A DNA stretch of 64,000 nucleotides from Amycolatopsis benzoatilytica AK 16/65 (GTDB lineage: Bacteria; Actinomycetota; Actinomycetes; Mycobacteriales; Pseudonocardiaceae). The notes under the pieces are model-generated. The model was not told the DNA's origin, ran no database searches, and saw only the letters and a list, made by a program, of their open reading frames with translations. The stretch covers positions 5,420,367 to 5,484,366 of the forward strand of contig NZ_KB912942.1 of assembly GCF_000383915.1 (NCBI RefSeq). The letters run 5' to 3'. The position numbers and the translations under genes are program-made. Positions 33,023 through 41,884 of the stretch are shown one piece after another; position 1 is the stretch's first letter, and each line of letters starts with the position of its first letter.

Positions 33023-34213
33023 CTACCAGGCAACCGGCAATCTCCGCACCCCGTAGATGTTCTGCAGCTCCGACCGCAAGACCACTTCCCCGTCCACCCG
33101 CAACCCGGGGAACCGCCGCAACAGCTCCGGCAGCGCCACCGTCATCTCCACCCGAGCCAGCTGCTGCCCCAGGCACTGATGCACCCCGTGCCCGAACGCG
33201 ACATGCCCCACCGCGTCCCGCCGCACGTCCAGCTCGTCCGGCCGGGGGAACCGCCGAGGATCCCGATTGGCTCCCAGCACCGAAACCACCACCGATTCCC
33301 CGGCCCGGATCACCTCCCCGCCGACCTCGACATCTTCCAGCGCCGCCCGCACTCCGGTGTGCGCGATCGACAGGTACCGCATCAGTTCCTCAACCGCCCC
33401 GCCAGCAGCCGCCGGATCGTCCCGGACCACCGCCAGCTGAGCCGGATGAGAAAGCAGCGCGTACGTCCCCAACGCGATCATGTTGGCGGTGGTGTCCAGC
33501 CCGGCAGCGAGCAGGAACGTGCCCAGCCCGGCCAATTCCTCGTCCGTCAAATCGCTGCCGGTCAGATCGCTCAGCAGATCGTCGGTCGGCGAAGCCCGCT
33601 TCGTCAGCACCAGCTCCCCGACGTACTCCTGCAGCGCGCCGTAGGCGTTCATCCGGTCCGTCTCCGGCAGATCCACGTCGCTGATCGCCGCGCTGTTGGC
33701 CTGGAACGATTCCCGATCCGCATACGGCACTCCCAGCAGCTCGCAGATCATCACCGCCGGCACCGGATGCGCGTACGCTTCGACCAGGTCGACGCCCGGC
33801 CCGGCCGCTTCCATCGCGTCCAGATGCTCGGCCGCCACCTCGGCGACGCGGTCCGACAGCAATCGCATCCGCCGCACGGTGAACTTCCCGGTCAGCAGCT
33901 TCCGGAAGCGGGTGTGCTCCGGCGCGTCGATCCCGGTCAGGTCCCCGACCGGAGCCGGCGGCAGCTGTTCGACGTGCTCCATCCCGGGAAGCGGAAAGTG
34001 CGACAGCTCGTACCGGTTGCTGAACCGCTGGTCCGCCGCCACCGCCCGCACTTCCGGGTAACCGGTGACCAGCCACCCGAGATGCCCGTCCGGGAACTTC
34101 ATCCGCACCACCGGGGCCTCGTCGCGCAGCTCGCTCAACGCGGCGGGCGGATCGAACGGACAGCCCGGCGGCCGGCCCAGCGGAACTCCGTCCACCACCT
34201 TTTCGTGACTCAT
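33023..34213 (-). CDS. Cytochrome P450
   Basis: 396-residue soluble bacterial P450 (CYP105/CYP107-like size). Oxygen-activating I-helix motif LAAGLDTTANMIA, ExxR in EELMRYLS, and haem loop FGHGVHQCLGQQL with C347 as the thiolate ligand. It starts 11 bases after the exporter permease gene and so ends the exporter operon. Substrate unknown; association with a drug-type exporter suggests modification of a secreted small molecule. Confidence 0.92.
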   Translation of the reverse strand: MSHEKVVDGVPLGRPPGCPFDPPAALSELRDEAPVVRMKFPDGHLGWLVTGYPEVRAVAADQRFSNRYELSHFPLPGMEHVEQLPPAPVGDLTGIDAPEHTRFRKLLTGKFTVRRMRLLSDRVAEVAAEHLDAMEAAGPGVDLVEAYAHPVPAVMICELLGVPYADRESFQANSAAISDVDLPETDRMNAYGALQEYVGELVLTKRASPTDDLLSDLTGSDLTDEELAGLGTFLLAAGLDTTANMIALGTYALLSHPAQLAVVRDDPAAAGGAVEELMRYLSIAHTGVRAALEDVEVGGEVIRAGESVVVSVLGANRDPRRFPRPDELDVRRDAVGHVAFGHGVHQCLGQQLARVEMTVALPELLRRFPGLRVDGEVVLRSELQNIYGVRRLPVAW

Positions 34214-34224
34214 TTCATGCCCCC

Positions 34225-35040
34225 TCAGTGCGAGTATTCGCGATTGAAAAGCTTCTTGGACCAGAAGTAGCCGCCGAGACCCATCACCGCGCACCAGCCG
34301 AGCGCGAGCCACCAGTTGTTGCCCAGCGGCTCGTCGAGCAGGAGTCCGCGCAGCGTGTTGATGATCGGCGAGAACGGCTGGTACTCGGCGAACCACCGCA
34401 GCCCGGCGGGCATCGAATCGGTCGGCACGAACCCGCTGCCGAGGAAAGGCAGCAGCAGCAACGGCATCGGCGTGTTGCTGGCCGATTCGACGCTCTTGCT
34501 GACCTGTCCCAGCGCGACGCACAGCCACACCAGCGCGAGCGCCACCACCACGAGGAACCCGATCGCGGCGAGCCAGGACCCGAAGTCCGCCGCCGGCCGG
34601 AACCCGACCAGCAACGCCACCCCGGTGACCACCACCAGCCCGAACAACGCTTGCAGCACACTGCCGAGCACGTGCCCGGTCAGTACCGAAACCCGGGCGA
34701 TGTGCATGGTCCGGAACCGGGCGATGACTCCTTCGGTCAGGTCCATCGCCACCGAGATCGCCGTTCCCTGCACGGTGGCGGTGATCGTCATCAGCAGAAT
34801 CGTCGGAGCGACGAAGTTGGCGTATTCCGCTCTGCCGCCGCCCGCGCCGCCCAGCCCGGCGCCCAGTGTCCCGCCGAAGACGTAGACGAACAGCAGCAGG
34901 AACACCACCGGCATCCCGACGAGCATGATCGTCATCGACGGATACCGCAGCATGTGCCGCAGGTTGCGGCGCAGCATGGTCATCGAATCGCGGACCGGAT
35001 AGAACCGCTGGTCCGGTCCGGCAAGGGTGGCAGTACTCAT
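34225..35040 (-). CDS. ABC-2 type permease (DrrB-like)
   Basis: 271 residues with six predicted transmembrane helices and the ABC-2 motif region (GQVSKSVESASNTPMPLLLLPFLGSGFVP). Together with the preceding ATPase it should export a hydrophobic compound, like the daunorubicin exporter DrrAB. Its ATG overlaps the ATPase stop (ATGA). Confidence 0.88.
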   Translation of the reverse strand: MSTATLAGPDQRFYPVRDSMTMLRRNLRHMLRYPSMTIMLVGMPVVFLLLFVYVFGGTLGAGLGGAGGGRAEYANFVAPTILLMTITATVQGTAISVAMDLTEGVIARFRTMHIARVSVLTGHVLGSVLQALFGLVVVTGVALLVGFRPAADFGSWLAAIGFLVVVALALVWLCVALGQVSKSVESASNTPMPLLLLPFLGSGFVPTDSMPAGLRWFAEYQPFSPIINTLRGLLLDEPLGNNWWLALGWCAVMGLGGYFWSKKLFNREYSH

Positions 35041-35996
35041 CGGGTGGCCGCCTTTTCGTCGGTCGAGGTGCCGGTCAGGGCGAGGAAGACGTCGTCGAGA
35101 TCGGGGGTGTGCACGGAAAGCTCGTCGACCTGCACGGAAAGCTCGTCGAGCCGGTCGATCAGGGACTTGAGCGACTGCAGGCTGCCGTCGCTCGGCACGC
35201 GCAGCACGAGCGCGTCGTTCTCGCGCGACGCCTCCCGCAGTCCGCGGCTGGCCTGGAGGAGCTCTGCCTCCTCGCCGAACTTCAGCTGGACGTGCCCGCC
35301 GGGGATCTGCCGCTTGAGTTCGTCCGCGGTGCCTTCGGCGACCAGCCGGCCCTGTTCCAGCACCGCGATCCGGTCGGCCAGCTCATCGGCCTCGTCGAGG
35401 TATTGCGTGGTCAGGAAAATCGTGACGCCGCCGGCCACCAGCTCTCGGACGATCTGCCACATCGCGCGCCGGCTGCGCGGGTCCAGCCCGGTGGTCGGCT
35501 CGTCCAGGAAGATCACCTGCGGGCTGCCGACCAGAGTCATCGCCAGGTCGAGCCGGCGGCGCATCCCGCCGGAGTAGGTCGAAGCCGGCTTCTTCGCCGC
35601 CTCGACCAGATCGAACTGTTCGAGCAGCTGCCCGGTGCGGGCGCGCCGCGCGGTCTTGCCGAGATGGTGCAGATCCGCCATCAGCAGCAGGTTTTCCTCG
35701 CCGCTGAGCAGACTGTCGACCGCGGAGAACTGGCCGGTGACGCCGATCGAGGCGCGCACCCCATCCGGCTGGCGGGCGACGTCGAAGCCGGCCACCCGCG
35801 CTTCGCCGGAGTCGGCGTTGATCAAAGTGGACAGGATCTTCACGGTAGTGGTCTTGCCCGCGCCGTTGGCGCCGAGCAGCGAGAACACCGTGCCGCGGGC
35901 GACCGAGAGGTCCACGCCGTCGAGCACGACCTTGTCGCCATAGGACTTGCGCAGTCCGGTGGCCGCGATCGCGGGCCGGGAACCGTTGGTGTGCAT
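35037..35996 (-). CDS. ABC transporter ATPase (DrrA-like)
   Basis: 319 residues. Walker A LLGANGAGKTTTV, Q-loop GVTGQFSAVD, signature YSGGMRRRLDLA, Walker B VIFLDEPTTGLD, H/Q-loop LTTQYLDEADELADR, and the DrrA-type C-terminal domain. Near the C-terminus the peptide DELSV is duplicated by a 21-bp direct repeat at about 35108-35150. It pairs with the permease downstream. Confidence 0.92.
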   Translation of the reverse strand: MHTNGSRPAIAATGLRKSYGDKVVLDGVDLSVARGTVFSLLGANGAGKTTTVKILSTLINADSGEARVAGFDVARQPDGVRASIGVTGQFSAVDSLLSGEENLLLMADLHHLGKTARRARTGQLLEQFDLVEAAKKPASTYSGGMRRRLDLAMTLVGSPQVIFLDEPTTGLDPRSRRAMWQIVRELVAGGVTIFLTTQYLDEADELADRIAVLEQGRLVAEGTADELKRQIPGGHVQLKFGEEAELLQASRGLREASRENDALVLRVPSDGSLQSLKSLIDRLDELSVQVDELSVHTPDLDDVFLALTGTSTDEKAATR

Positions 35997-36021
35997 GGTT
36001 TTTCTCCCCAGTATTCGCTGG

Positions 36022-36867
36022 TCAGGAACGGTGGACGAGGATGCCGCCGAACGAAGTGTGCGCGCGCACCTCGACGGTCTCGCCCGCGTCGGACGGCTTG
36101 GCGGATGCCGTCATCTCGTTGCGCACGTGGCCGAAGCCGGTCTTCACGTCGAGCCAGGCCGCGGTGCCTTCCGCGATGCCGATTTCCAGGTCTCCCATCG
36201 CGGTTTCGAGAGTCGCCGCGCCCCGGACGATCTCGCGGAGGCGGATCGCCCCGTTGGACGTCTTCGCATCGACGCTGGCCTCCGCCGAGTCGACGGTGAT
36301 GTCGCCGTTGGCCGAGCGCACCCGCACGTCGCCGGTCGCGGAGGCGATCGTGGTGTCGCCGTTGGAGTTCTTGACCGCCGCGGTGCCGGCGATCGGGCCG
36401 AGCTGGATCTTGCCGGAAGCGGTGGTGATCTCCGCGTTGCCCGCGATCTCCTCGACGGTGATGTGGCCGACCGAGGTGTCGACGGTCAGCGGGCCGGTCC
36501 GGTCCAGGCTGACGTTGCCCGCCGCGGTCTTGAACCGGGACTGGCCGAGTACGCCGGTGGCGGAGAAGCCGCCGGCCTGCACCTCGGCCGACACCCGGGA
36601 GCCGGCCGGCAGCTCGATGGTCACGTCGACCGAGCGGGTCTTGCGAGAGAAGTCGAACAGCCCCGCTTTCGGGCCGGTGACGTGCAACGTCCCGTTGCTG
36701 AAGTCGGCGCGGACCTGCTTGGCGGCCTTGACGTCGGACTCGTCGGATTCGTCGGTCGGCCGGACCTCGACGGTGGTGTCGGCGCGGTCGGCCGCGACGA
36801 ACCGGACCTGGCCGACGCCGAGGTCGAGGGTGACGGCGATGGGCTCGGGCGTCTCGAATTTAGGCAT
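36022..36867 (-). CDS. DUF4097 beta-helix protein
   Basis: 281 residues made of repeating short strands (VDTSVGHITVEEIAGNAEI, SNGDTTIASATGDVRVRSANGDI), typical of the DUF4097/DUF4098 right-handed beta-solenoid. No signal peptide. This family commonly precedes DrrAB-type exporters together with an RHH gene, as here. Function unknown; a regulatory or scaffold role for the exporter is possible. Confidence 0.85.
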   Translation of the reverse strand: MPKFETPEPIAVTLDLGVGQVRFVAADRADTTVEVRPTDESDESDVKAAKQVRADFSNGTLHVTGPKAGLFDFSRKTRSVDVTIELPAGSRVSAEVQAGGFSATGVLGQSRFKTAAGNVSLDRTGPLTVDTSVGHITVEEIAGNAEITTASGKIQLGPIAGTAAVKNSNGDTTIASATGDVRVRSANGDITVDSAEASVDAKTSNGAIRLREIVRGAATLETAMGDLEIGIAEGTAAWLDVKTGFGHVRNEMTASAKPSDAGETVEVRAHTSFGGILVHRS

Positions 36868-36934
36868 GGTTGTCCCCTGACAGTGTTGTGATGGAACGTC
36901 TCCGCAGTTCAGAGACGTGGATGAAGAACGGGTT

Positions 36935-37453
36935 CTAGCGGACCCAGCCGGTGAAGCTCTGCTTGGCGAATGTTCCGGCTTCGGATGCGTCGAAACGCAC
37001 TTCGCGCTCCGAGCGCAGGGCGGCGGACGCGGCGCGGACGAGCCACGCGTTGACCGACCGGCCCTCCTTGGCCGCGGCTTCCTCCACTGCGGCTTTGAGC
37101 TGTTCGGGCAGCCGGACGTTGATCCGGGCCGACGGGCCGTCCTCGGCGAACAGCGGTTCGGCCTCCGGGACGGGTTCGGCCGCCGGCGCGGCCGGCTGCG
37201 GGGTTTCGGCAGGCGGCGCGGTCACGACGAACTTCGGGTCGCGGCCGCGCAGGCGCAGCTCGACCGAACCGGGAGCCAGGTCCCGGGTGATCTCGTCGGC
37301 CGCGCCGGACAGCGCTTCCAGCAGGGTCATCCGGATCGCCGATTCGAGCGAGCCGGTCAGACGCTCGACCAGCGCACGCCCCTCTTCGCCGCCGGTTTCG
37401 GCCAAGGTGGCGAACTCGCGGCCGAGGTGATTCACGTACGTGGTGAGGTCCAT
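36935..37453 (-). CDS. Ribbon-helix-helix (HicB/Arc-type) regulator
   Basis: 172 residues: a helical N-terminus, a Pro/Ala/Glu-rich linker (about 95-118), then an RHH domain (SARINVRLPEQLKAAVEEAAAKEGRSVNAWLVRAASAAL) close to the C-terminus. First gene of the RHH-DUF4097-DrrA-DrrB-P450 operon and its likely repressor. The ATG at 37453 is embedded in a set of phased TGGCACCA repeats that should be its own operator. Confidence 0.85.
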   Translation of the reverse strand: MDLTTYVNHLGREFATLAETGGEEGRALVERLTGSLESAIRMTLLEALSGAADEITRDLAPGSVELRLRGRDPKFVVTAPPAETPQPAAPAAEPVPEAEPLFAEDGPSARINVRLPEQLKAAVEEAAAKEGRSVNAWLVRAASAALRSEREVRFDASEAGTFAKQSFTGWVR

Positions 37454-37520
37454 GGCACCACTATGGCACACCGATGGCACCACCACAAGCCATCATGGCT
37501 CAATTTGGCACCACGATGGC
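37452..37520. promoter_or_regulatory. Helically phased ATGGCACCA repeats, predicted RHH operator
   Basis: Copies of (A/T)TGGC(A/T)C at 37452, 37463, 37474, 37495, 37505 and 37516 are spaced by about 10-11 bp or twice that, i.e. on one DNA face. Such short phased direct repeats are how Arc/MetJ-type dimers bind cooperatively. The array covers the RHH start codon. Confidence 0.7.
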
Positions 37521-37623
37521 TCAGCAGCCACTAAACCCGCAGGTCAGCAAGTGGCACCACCACAAAAATTGGCCACCTGACCGCCTACACCAGGCCGCCC
37601 TGTCCCGCCCCGCCCCGCCACCC

Positions 37624-37826
37624 GCACCCCAATGTGGCATTGGGTGCATCACACGCACCCAATGTGGCATTCGGTGCATCACACGCACCCAATGCGGCAC
37701 TCGGTGCACCACACGCACCCAATGCGGCACTCGGTGCACCACACGCACCCAATGCGGCATTCGGTGCACCACACGCACCCAATGCGGCATTCGGTGCATC
37801 ACATGCACCCAATGCCACATTGGGGC
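37624..37826. repeat. Tandem array of about seven 30-bp units, each with an internal palindrome
   Basis: Units start every 30 bp with ACACGCACCCAATG (37651, 37681, 37711, 37741, 37771, 37801), plus a partial unit at 37624. Each contains the near-perfect dyad GCACCCAATGC / GCATTCGGTGC. Substitutions alternate T/C at a few positions and are mostly paired. No stop codons occur in several frames because 30 is a multiple of three, but there is no start signal or family resemblance, so I do not call a gene. The rest of 37521-37869 is empty. Confidence 0.9.
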
Positions 37827-37869
37827 TCGTTGGGGCGTGCGGCCGGCGGATCGGGCACGGTGGTTTGGG

Positions 37870-39102
37870 CTAGGAGAACAGTCCGCTGGCGTACCAGTCG
37901 TCGCGGTCGCGAACACCGGGCAGCGTGAAGAAGTAACCGCCGCCGAACGGCTGGACGTAATCCACCAGCGGCTCGCCGGCCAGCCGTTCCTGCACGGTTT
38001 CGAACTGCCGCCGCACGTCCTGCTGGTAGCAGACGAACACATGCCCGGCCTGGAGCTGGCCGTTCGCGTCGACGCCGAGGTCATAGCTGTAGGAACGGCG
38101 CAGGAGACGCTGGTTCTCGGTTGCCGGGGTGCGCGGGTTGGCCATCCGGATGTGCGAGGTGAGTGGGATGACCGAGCCCTTCGGATCCGCCTGGTAGTCC
38201 GGGTCGTCGGTTTCGGCGTTCCCGTCGAGCGGCGCGCCGGAATCGCGGCGGCGGCCGAACATTTTCTCCTGCTCGTTGATCGACACCCGGTCCCAGAACT
38301 CGACCAGCATCCGGATCAGCCGGACCACCTGGTAGCTGCCGCCGCGCGCCCAGGCCGGCTCCGCCGGGTCGTCGACCCAGACCAGGCCGCTCGCCTGCCC
38401 GCCGACCGGATTCGCGGTGCCGTCCTTGAACCCGAGCAGGTTCCGGCCCGCGCCGGACGGCCGCGGCGGCGGGTTGTAGCCGTGCATCTTCCAGCGCAGC
38501 TGCATCGCGGCGCGAGTGTGCCGGGTGAGGTCGCGGATCGCGTGGTGCACCGTGTCCGGGTTGTTGGCGCACAACTGGATCAGCAGGTCACCGTGCATCC
38601 AGGCGGCCTCCGGCGAATCGTCCGGGAAGATCCGCATCGGAGTCAGCTTCTTCGGTTTGCGATCGGCGAGACCGACTTTGTCGAAGAGGCTGGAGCCGAA
38701 CGAGACGGTGACGGTAAGGCCGTCGGCGGGCACCGCCGGGCCGAGCACGTCGCTGTCCGACGGCGGTTTGCCCACCCCGAGATTCGGCGGAGTACCGCCA
38801 GCGGTCAGGAAACGCGCGCGATCGGTGAGCGTGCGCAGGAGCGCGATCAGGTCCGTCTTGGAGCTGCTGAGCAGGTCGAAGGCCGCGAACGCCGCGGACG
38901 CCTGCTTCTCCGCCGGACTGGGCGTGAGCACACCGGACTGGTTCGCGCCGTGAAACGGGTGCTCGGTCGCCGGAGCCGGCGCGGCACCGGCGGCGCGTTC
39001 GTCCGCCTGGGCGCCGCCGATCAGTACGCCGCCGGTCAGCGCGGTGCCGGCCGCTCCGGCCGCCGCGCCCTTCAGGAAATTGCGGCGATTGACGTTCGTC
39101 AC
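37870..39102 (-). CDS. efeB: EfeB, Tat-exported DyP-type haem peroxidase
   Basis: 410 residues. Twin-arginine signal NRRNFLKGAAAGAAG (R6-R7) with Ala-rich h-region, then a dye-decolourising peroxidase fold with the GFKDGTANP signature, an RMANPRTP segment and a conserved C-terminal half. EfeB works with EfeU/EfeO in uptake of ferrous iron or of iron from haem, outside the membrane. It starts 18 bases after the EfeUO fusion gene, forming an efeUO-efeB operon. Confidence 0.93.
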   Translation of the reverse strand: MTNVNRRNFLKGAAAGAAGTALTGGVLIGGAQADERAAGAAPAPATEHPFHGANQSGVLTPSPAEKQASAAFAAFDLLSSSKTDLIALLRTLTDRARFLTAGGTPPNLGVGKPPSDSDVLGPAVPADGLTVTVSFGSSLFDKVGLADRKPKKLTPMRIFPDDSPEAAWMHGDLLIQLCANNPDTVHHAIRDLTRHTRAAMQLRWKMHGYNPPPRPSGAGRNLLGFKDGTANPVGGQASGLVWVDDPAEPAWARGGSYQVVRLIRMLVEFWDRVSINEQEKMFGRRRDSGAPLDGNAETDDPDYQADPKGSVIPLTSHIRMANPRTPATENQRLLRRSYSYDLGVDANGQLQAGHVFVCYQQDVRRQFETVQERLAGEPLVDYVQPFGGGYFFTLPGVRDRDDWYASGLFS

Positions 39103-39120
39103 TAGGGATTCACCAGCCGA

Positions 39121-41163
39121 TCAGTGGCTCGGAGGGACTTCGAGCAGAGTGGGTGCCGCGGAAAGCGTCTCGACGACCGCACCGGCCGCGCCGTTCACCG
39201 CCTGCCGCTGCGCGAGCGGCACGGCGCTCGGTGCGCGATAACCGGTGGCTGCCAACGCTTCGTGCAGCTTGTCGAGCTGTGCGGTCGCCTCCCGGACGAG
39301 GCCTGGGGAACGCTCGTTGAGCAGCGGAGCCAGCTCGGCGAGAACGGTACGAGTGACTTCGACGTCTGCATCCGTTGCGGCGTAGGCCATTGCGCTGCCT
39401 TGATCGTCCATTCCGGACAGATGGTCGCGGATCGCGTCTTCGAGGATCTCGTGCACACGGACCGTCAGCTTCGTCGGATCCCCCGCGACGTCGTCGGTGT
39501 CGAGTTTTCCGCGCAGCGCGGCGAGATCCGCGGAGAGCTTGTCCGCGACCGGGACCAGCGAAGCCGGCCCCTGGCCGTGCCACAGCCCGTACTCCAGCCG
39601 ATGCAAGCCGGTGAAGCGGGGATCGGCCGCGCCGCCCGGAAGTCCATCGGGCAGCCCGTCGACCGCGGTACCGGCGTCACCGAAGCTGTTGTAGGAAGCG
39701 CCGACGCGTTCCCAAGCCACTTGAGCGGTGACCCAGTCCTTCTTCGCCGCGTCGGCGTTGCCCGCCGCCAGATCTGCGCGGACGGCACCCACGGCGGTCG
39801 CCACGGCGGCGAGCTGCTGCCCGGCGTAGCCGAGGTACTTCTTGTTCGGGCCGTCGAGGTCGCCGGTGGTCACCGGTTTGACTGCGGTGCCGACGGTTTC
39901 CTTGGCTCCGCCGCTGACCTGGACCGGTGCCGAGGCACTGGCGGGCTGGCCGGACATCAGGCAGCGGAACGTGTACTCGCCGTCGGCGAGCGAAGCGGAC
40001 ATCGTGGCGCTCGTCGCCGGCCCGATCGTCTCGATCTCGGCGACGATCGCGCCGCTGCTGTCGTCCAGCCGGATCTCGCCGGCGTTGGCGGTCTTGTTGG
40101 CGACCGTGATGCTCTGCGTGCCGGGCCGCGCGGACTTCCACTCCGGCGCGCAACCCTGGTCGGTCACCGAAACGGCTGCCGCGGAACCGGCCGCCGCGGA
40201 CGGCAGGACCGCGATCACCAGCGCCGCCACCGCGACCGGCACCAGCACGAGCGCGCCCGCGACGATCGCGGTGTGCCTGCCCGCCAGCCGTTCCCAGCGC
40301 CCAGCCGCCTCGGCGGGCTTCTCAGCGGGCTTTTCGGCGGGCCGCCGCCCGGCCTTGACGAACAGCGGGACGACGACCGCGAGGTACCCGATCCAGGCCG
40401 CGACTTGCAGCACCGTCATCCGGGGGGTCAGCTCGGTGACGCCGCTGATCAGGGAAACCCACCAGGAGTTCGGGTCGACAGAGCCGGCGAGGTCGAACGC
40501 CACCCAGCTCTGGCCGGGCAGGACGCCGCCGTCCTGGAGGTCGCCGAGACCGTAAGACAGCACGCCGGCCGCGATGACGATCAGTACGAACGCCGTGCGG
40601 CTGAAGAAAACGCCGAGATTGAGCCGGACCGCGCGGCGGTACAGCAGCCAGCAGAGCAGGATCGCGATACCGAGCCCGAGTGCCGCGCCGGTCAGTGGCG
40701 CGACCGTGGCGCCGGACGCCTTCACTGCCGTCCAGAGGAACAGCGTGGTCTCCAGGCCCTCGCGACCGACCGCGAGAAACGCGGTGAGGGCGAGCGCTCC
40801 CGCACCGATCGCTGCCGCGCGTTCGACTTCGCCGCGCAAATGGGCGGAAAGCCCGACCGCGGTCCTTCGCATCCAGAACACCATGGCGGTGACCAGGAAA
40901 ACCGCCAGCACGCTCAGCGTGCCGCCGACGATCTGCTGCGCACGAGAAGAAAGGACATCGGTGGAAAAGGTGAGAATAGCGGCGAAACTACCCGCTACGG
41001 TCACCGCGCCCAAAACGCCGAGCCATACCGGAGCGGTCGACACCGAGCCGTCGTCTGGCCGGATCTTGCGCAGAGCGGCCAGCAGGATGCTGACCACGAG
41101 GCCCGCTTCCAGACCTTCGCGCAAGCCGATCATGAGATTGGGAACCGCGTCTGCCCACTGCAC
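39121..41163 (-). CDS. EfeU-EfeO fusion: iron permease with cupredoxin and M75 periplasmic domains
   Basis: About 680 residues. The first 290 form an FTR1/EfeU permease with seven helices and both iron-binding REGLE motifs (REGLEAG, REGLETT). An extra helix (about 305-330) leads to an extracytoplasmic EfeO-type cupredoxin domain (about 335-440; C in FRCLMSG) and an M75/imelysin domain with HxxE in GLHRLEYGLW. Normally EfeU and EfeO are separate proteins. I prefer the GTG at 41163 because the iron box covers the TTG at 41181; an ATG at 41133 is also possible. Confidence 0.87.
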   Translation of the reverse strand: MQWADAVPNLMIGLREGLEAGLVVSILLAALRKIRPDDGSVSTAPVWLGVLGAVTVAGSFAAILTFSTDVLSSRAQQIVGGTLSVLAVFLVTAMVFWMRRTAVGLSAHLRGEVERAAAIGAGALALTAFLAVGREGLETTLFLWTAVKASGATVAPLTGAALGLGIAILLCWLLYRRAVRLNLGVFFSRTAFVLIVIAAGVLSYGLGDLQDGGVLPGQSWVAFDLAGSVDPNSWWVSLISGVTELTPRMTVLQVAAWIGYLAVVVPLFVKAGRRPAEKPAEKPAEAAGRWERLAGRHTAIVAGALVLVPVAVAALVIAVLPSAAAGSAAAVSVTDQGCAPEWKSARPGTQSITVANKTANAGEIRLDDSSGAIVAEIETIGPATSATMSASLADGEYTFRCLMSGQPASASAPVQVSGGAKETVGTAVKPVTTGDLDGPNKKYLGYAGQQLAAVATAVGAVRADLAAGNADAAKKDWVTAQVAWERVGASYNSFGDAGTAVDGLPDGLPGGAADPRFTGLHRLEYGLWHGQGPASLVPVADKLSADLAALRGKLDTDDVAGDPTKLTVRVHEILEDAIRDHLSGMDDQGSAMAYAATDADVEVTRTVLAELAPLLNERSPGLVREATAQLDKLHEALAATGYRAPSAVPLAQRQAVNGAAGAVVETLSAAPTLLEVPPSH

Positions 41164-41168
41164 GGAGA

Positions 41169-41187
41169 TTACGATAGGCAAACCTAA
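41169..41187 (-). promoter_or_regulatory. Iron box (IdeR/DmdR-type) of the efe operon
   Basis: Minus-strand TTAGGTTTGCCTATCGTAA matches about 16 of 19 positions of the actinobacterial iron-regulator consensus TTAGGTTAGSCTAACCTAA. It lies directly upstream of the chosen efeUO start, so iron repression is expected. Confidence 0.75.
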
Positions 41188-41247
41188 TTCGCGGGCCGAC
41201 AGGGGCCCCGCGATCAGTGCATTTTTTCCACGCTTCTCTGAAAAGTC

Positions 41248-41814
41248 CTATTCGGTGGCCACGATCCGCTCGACCGCCGCGGCGATCAGCTCGTCGCGTT
41301 CTTCTTCGGAGAAAACGTCCGGCAGAGTGAGCTGCTCGACGATCAGCCAGTTCAGCGTGAGGATGAGGAGCTTGACCGCGGTCGCGTCGCCGGGGAGACC
41401 GGAGGCGAGGTGATACGAGACGTTCGCGTCGACGTCGGCACGGACCCGTACGGTGAGGACCTCGCGCAGTTCCGGCCGCCGCGTCGCTTCGAGGCGGAGT
41501 TCGAGCAGTGCGAGGTAACCCGTGCGGAACGCGGCGATCCGGCCGACGAGCTCGCGCATGATCTGGGCATACGCGGCGCGGTCGCGACCCGGCGGGATCG
41601 TGTCGTCGTCCGGCTGCAACCGCTCGTAGACCCGGGCACCGGCCTGCGTGAACAGCTCGTCGCGGTTGGCGAAGTAGTTCGACGCGGTGCCGACCGGAAC
41701 GCCCGCCTCGCTGTCCACCGCGCGAAAGGTCAGCCCGCGGGCCCCCTCGCGGGCCAGCACCTCGATCGCGCCATCGACCAGTGCCGCGCGCCGCTCGTCG
41801 TTCCTGCGCACCAT
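41248..41814 (-). CDS. TetR-family regulator
   Basis: 188 residues. N-terminal helix-turn-helix GLTFRAVDSEAGVPVGTASNYFANRDELF, helical ligand domain behind it. Divergent from the reductase gene at 41885, its probable target. The ATG at 41814 follows GGAGTGG. The ligand is unknown. Confidence 0.88.
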   Translation of the reverse strand: MVRRNDERRAALVDGAIEVLAREGARGLTFRAVDSEAGVPVGTASNYFANRDELFTQAGARVYERLQPDDDTIPPGRDRAAYAQIMRELVGRIAAFRTGYLALLELRLEATRRPELREVLTVRVRADVDANVSYHLASGLPGDATAVKLLILTLNWLIVEQLTLPDVFSEEERDELIAAAVERIVATE

Positions 41815-41884
41815 TGACACCACTCCAGTTGTAGTTGTACGGTTCAAACCACTTCAATCAGAGTACTATAAGCGGAGTTGGTTG

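Noticed and set aside
37624..37826. CRISPR array
   Set aside because: The 30-bp units are contiguous with no unique spacers, and no cas gene is near; it is a tandem repeat.
37632..37928. His-rich or Ala/Pro-rich repeat proteins encoded by the 30-bp array
   Set aside because: Open frames arise in several frames on both strands only because the unit length is a multiple of three; no ribosome-binding site or conserved family.
41164..41181. TTG at 41181 as the EfeUO start
   Set aside because: It lies inside the iron box; FTR1 proteins start closer to the first REGLE motif, so the GTG at 41163 fits better.
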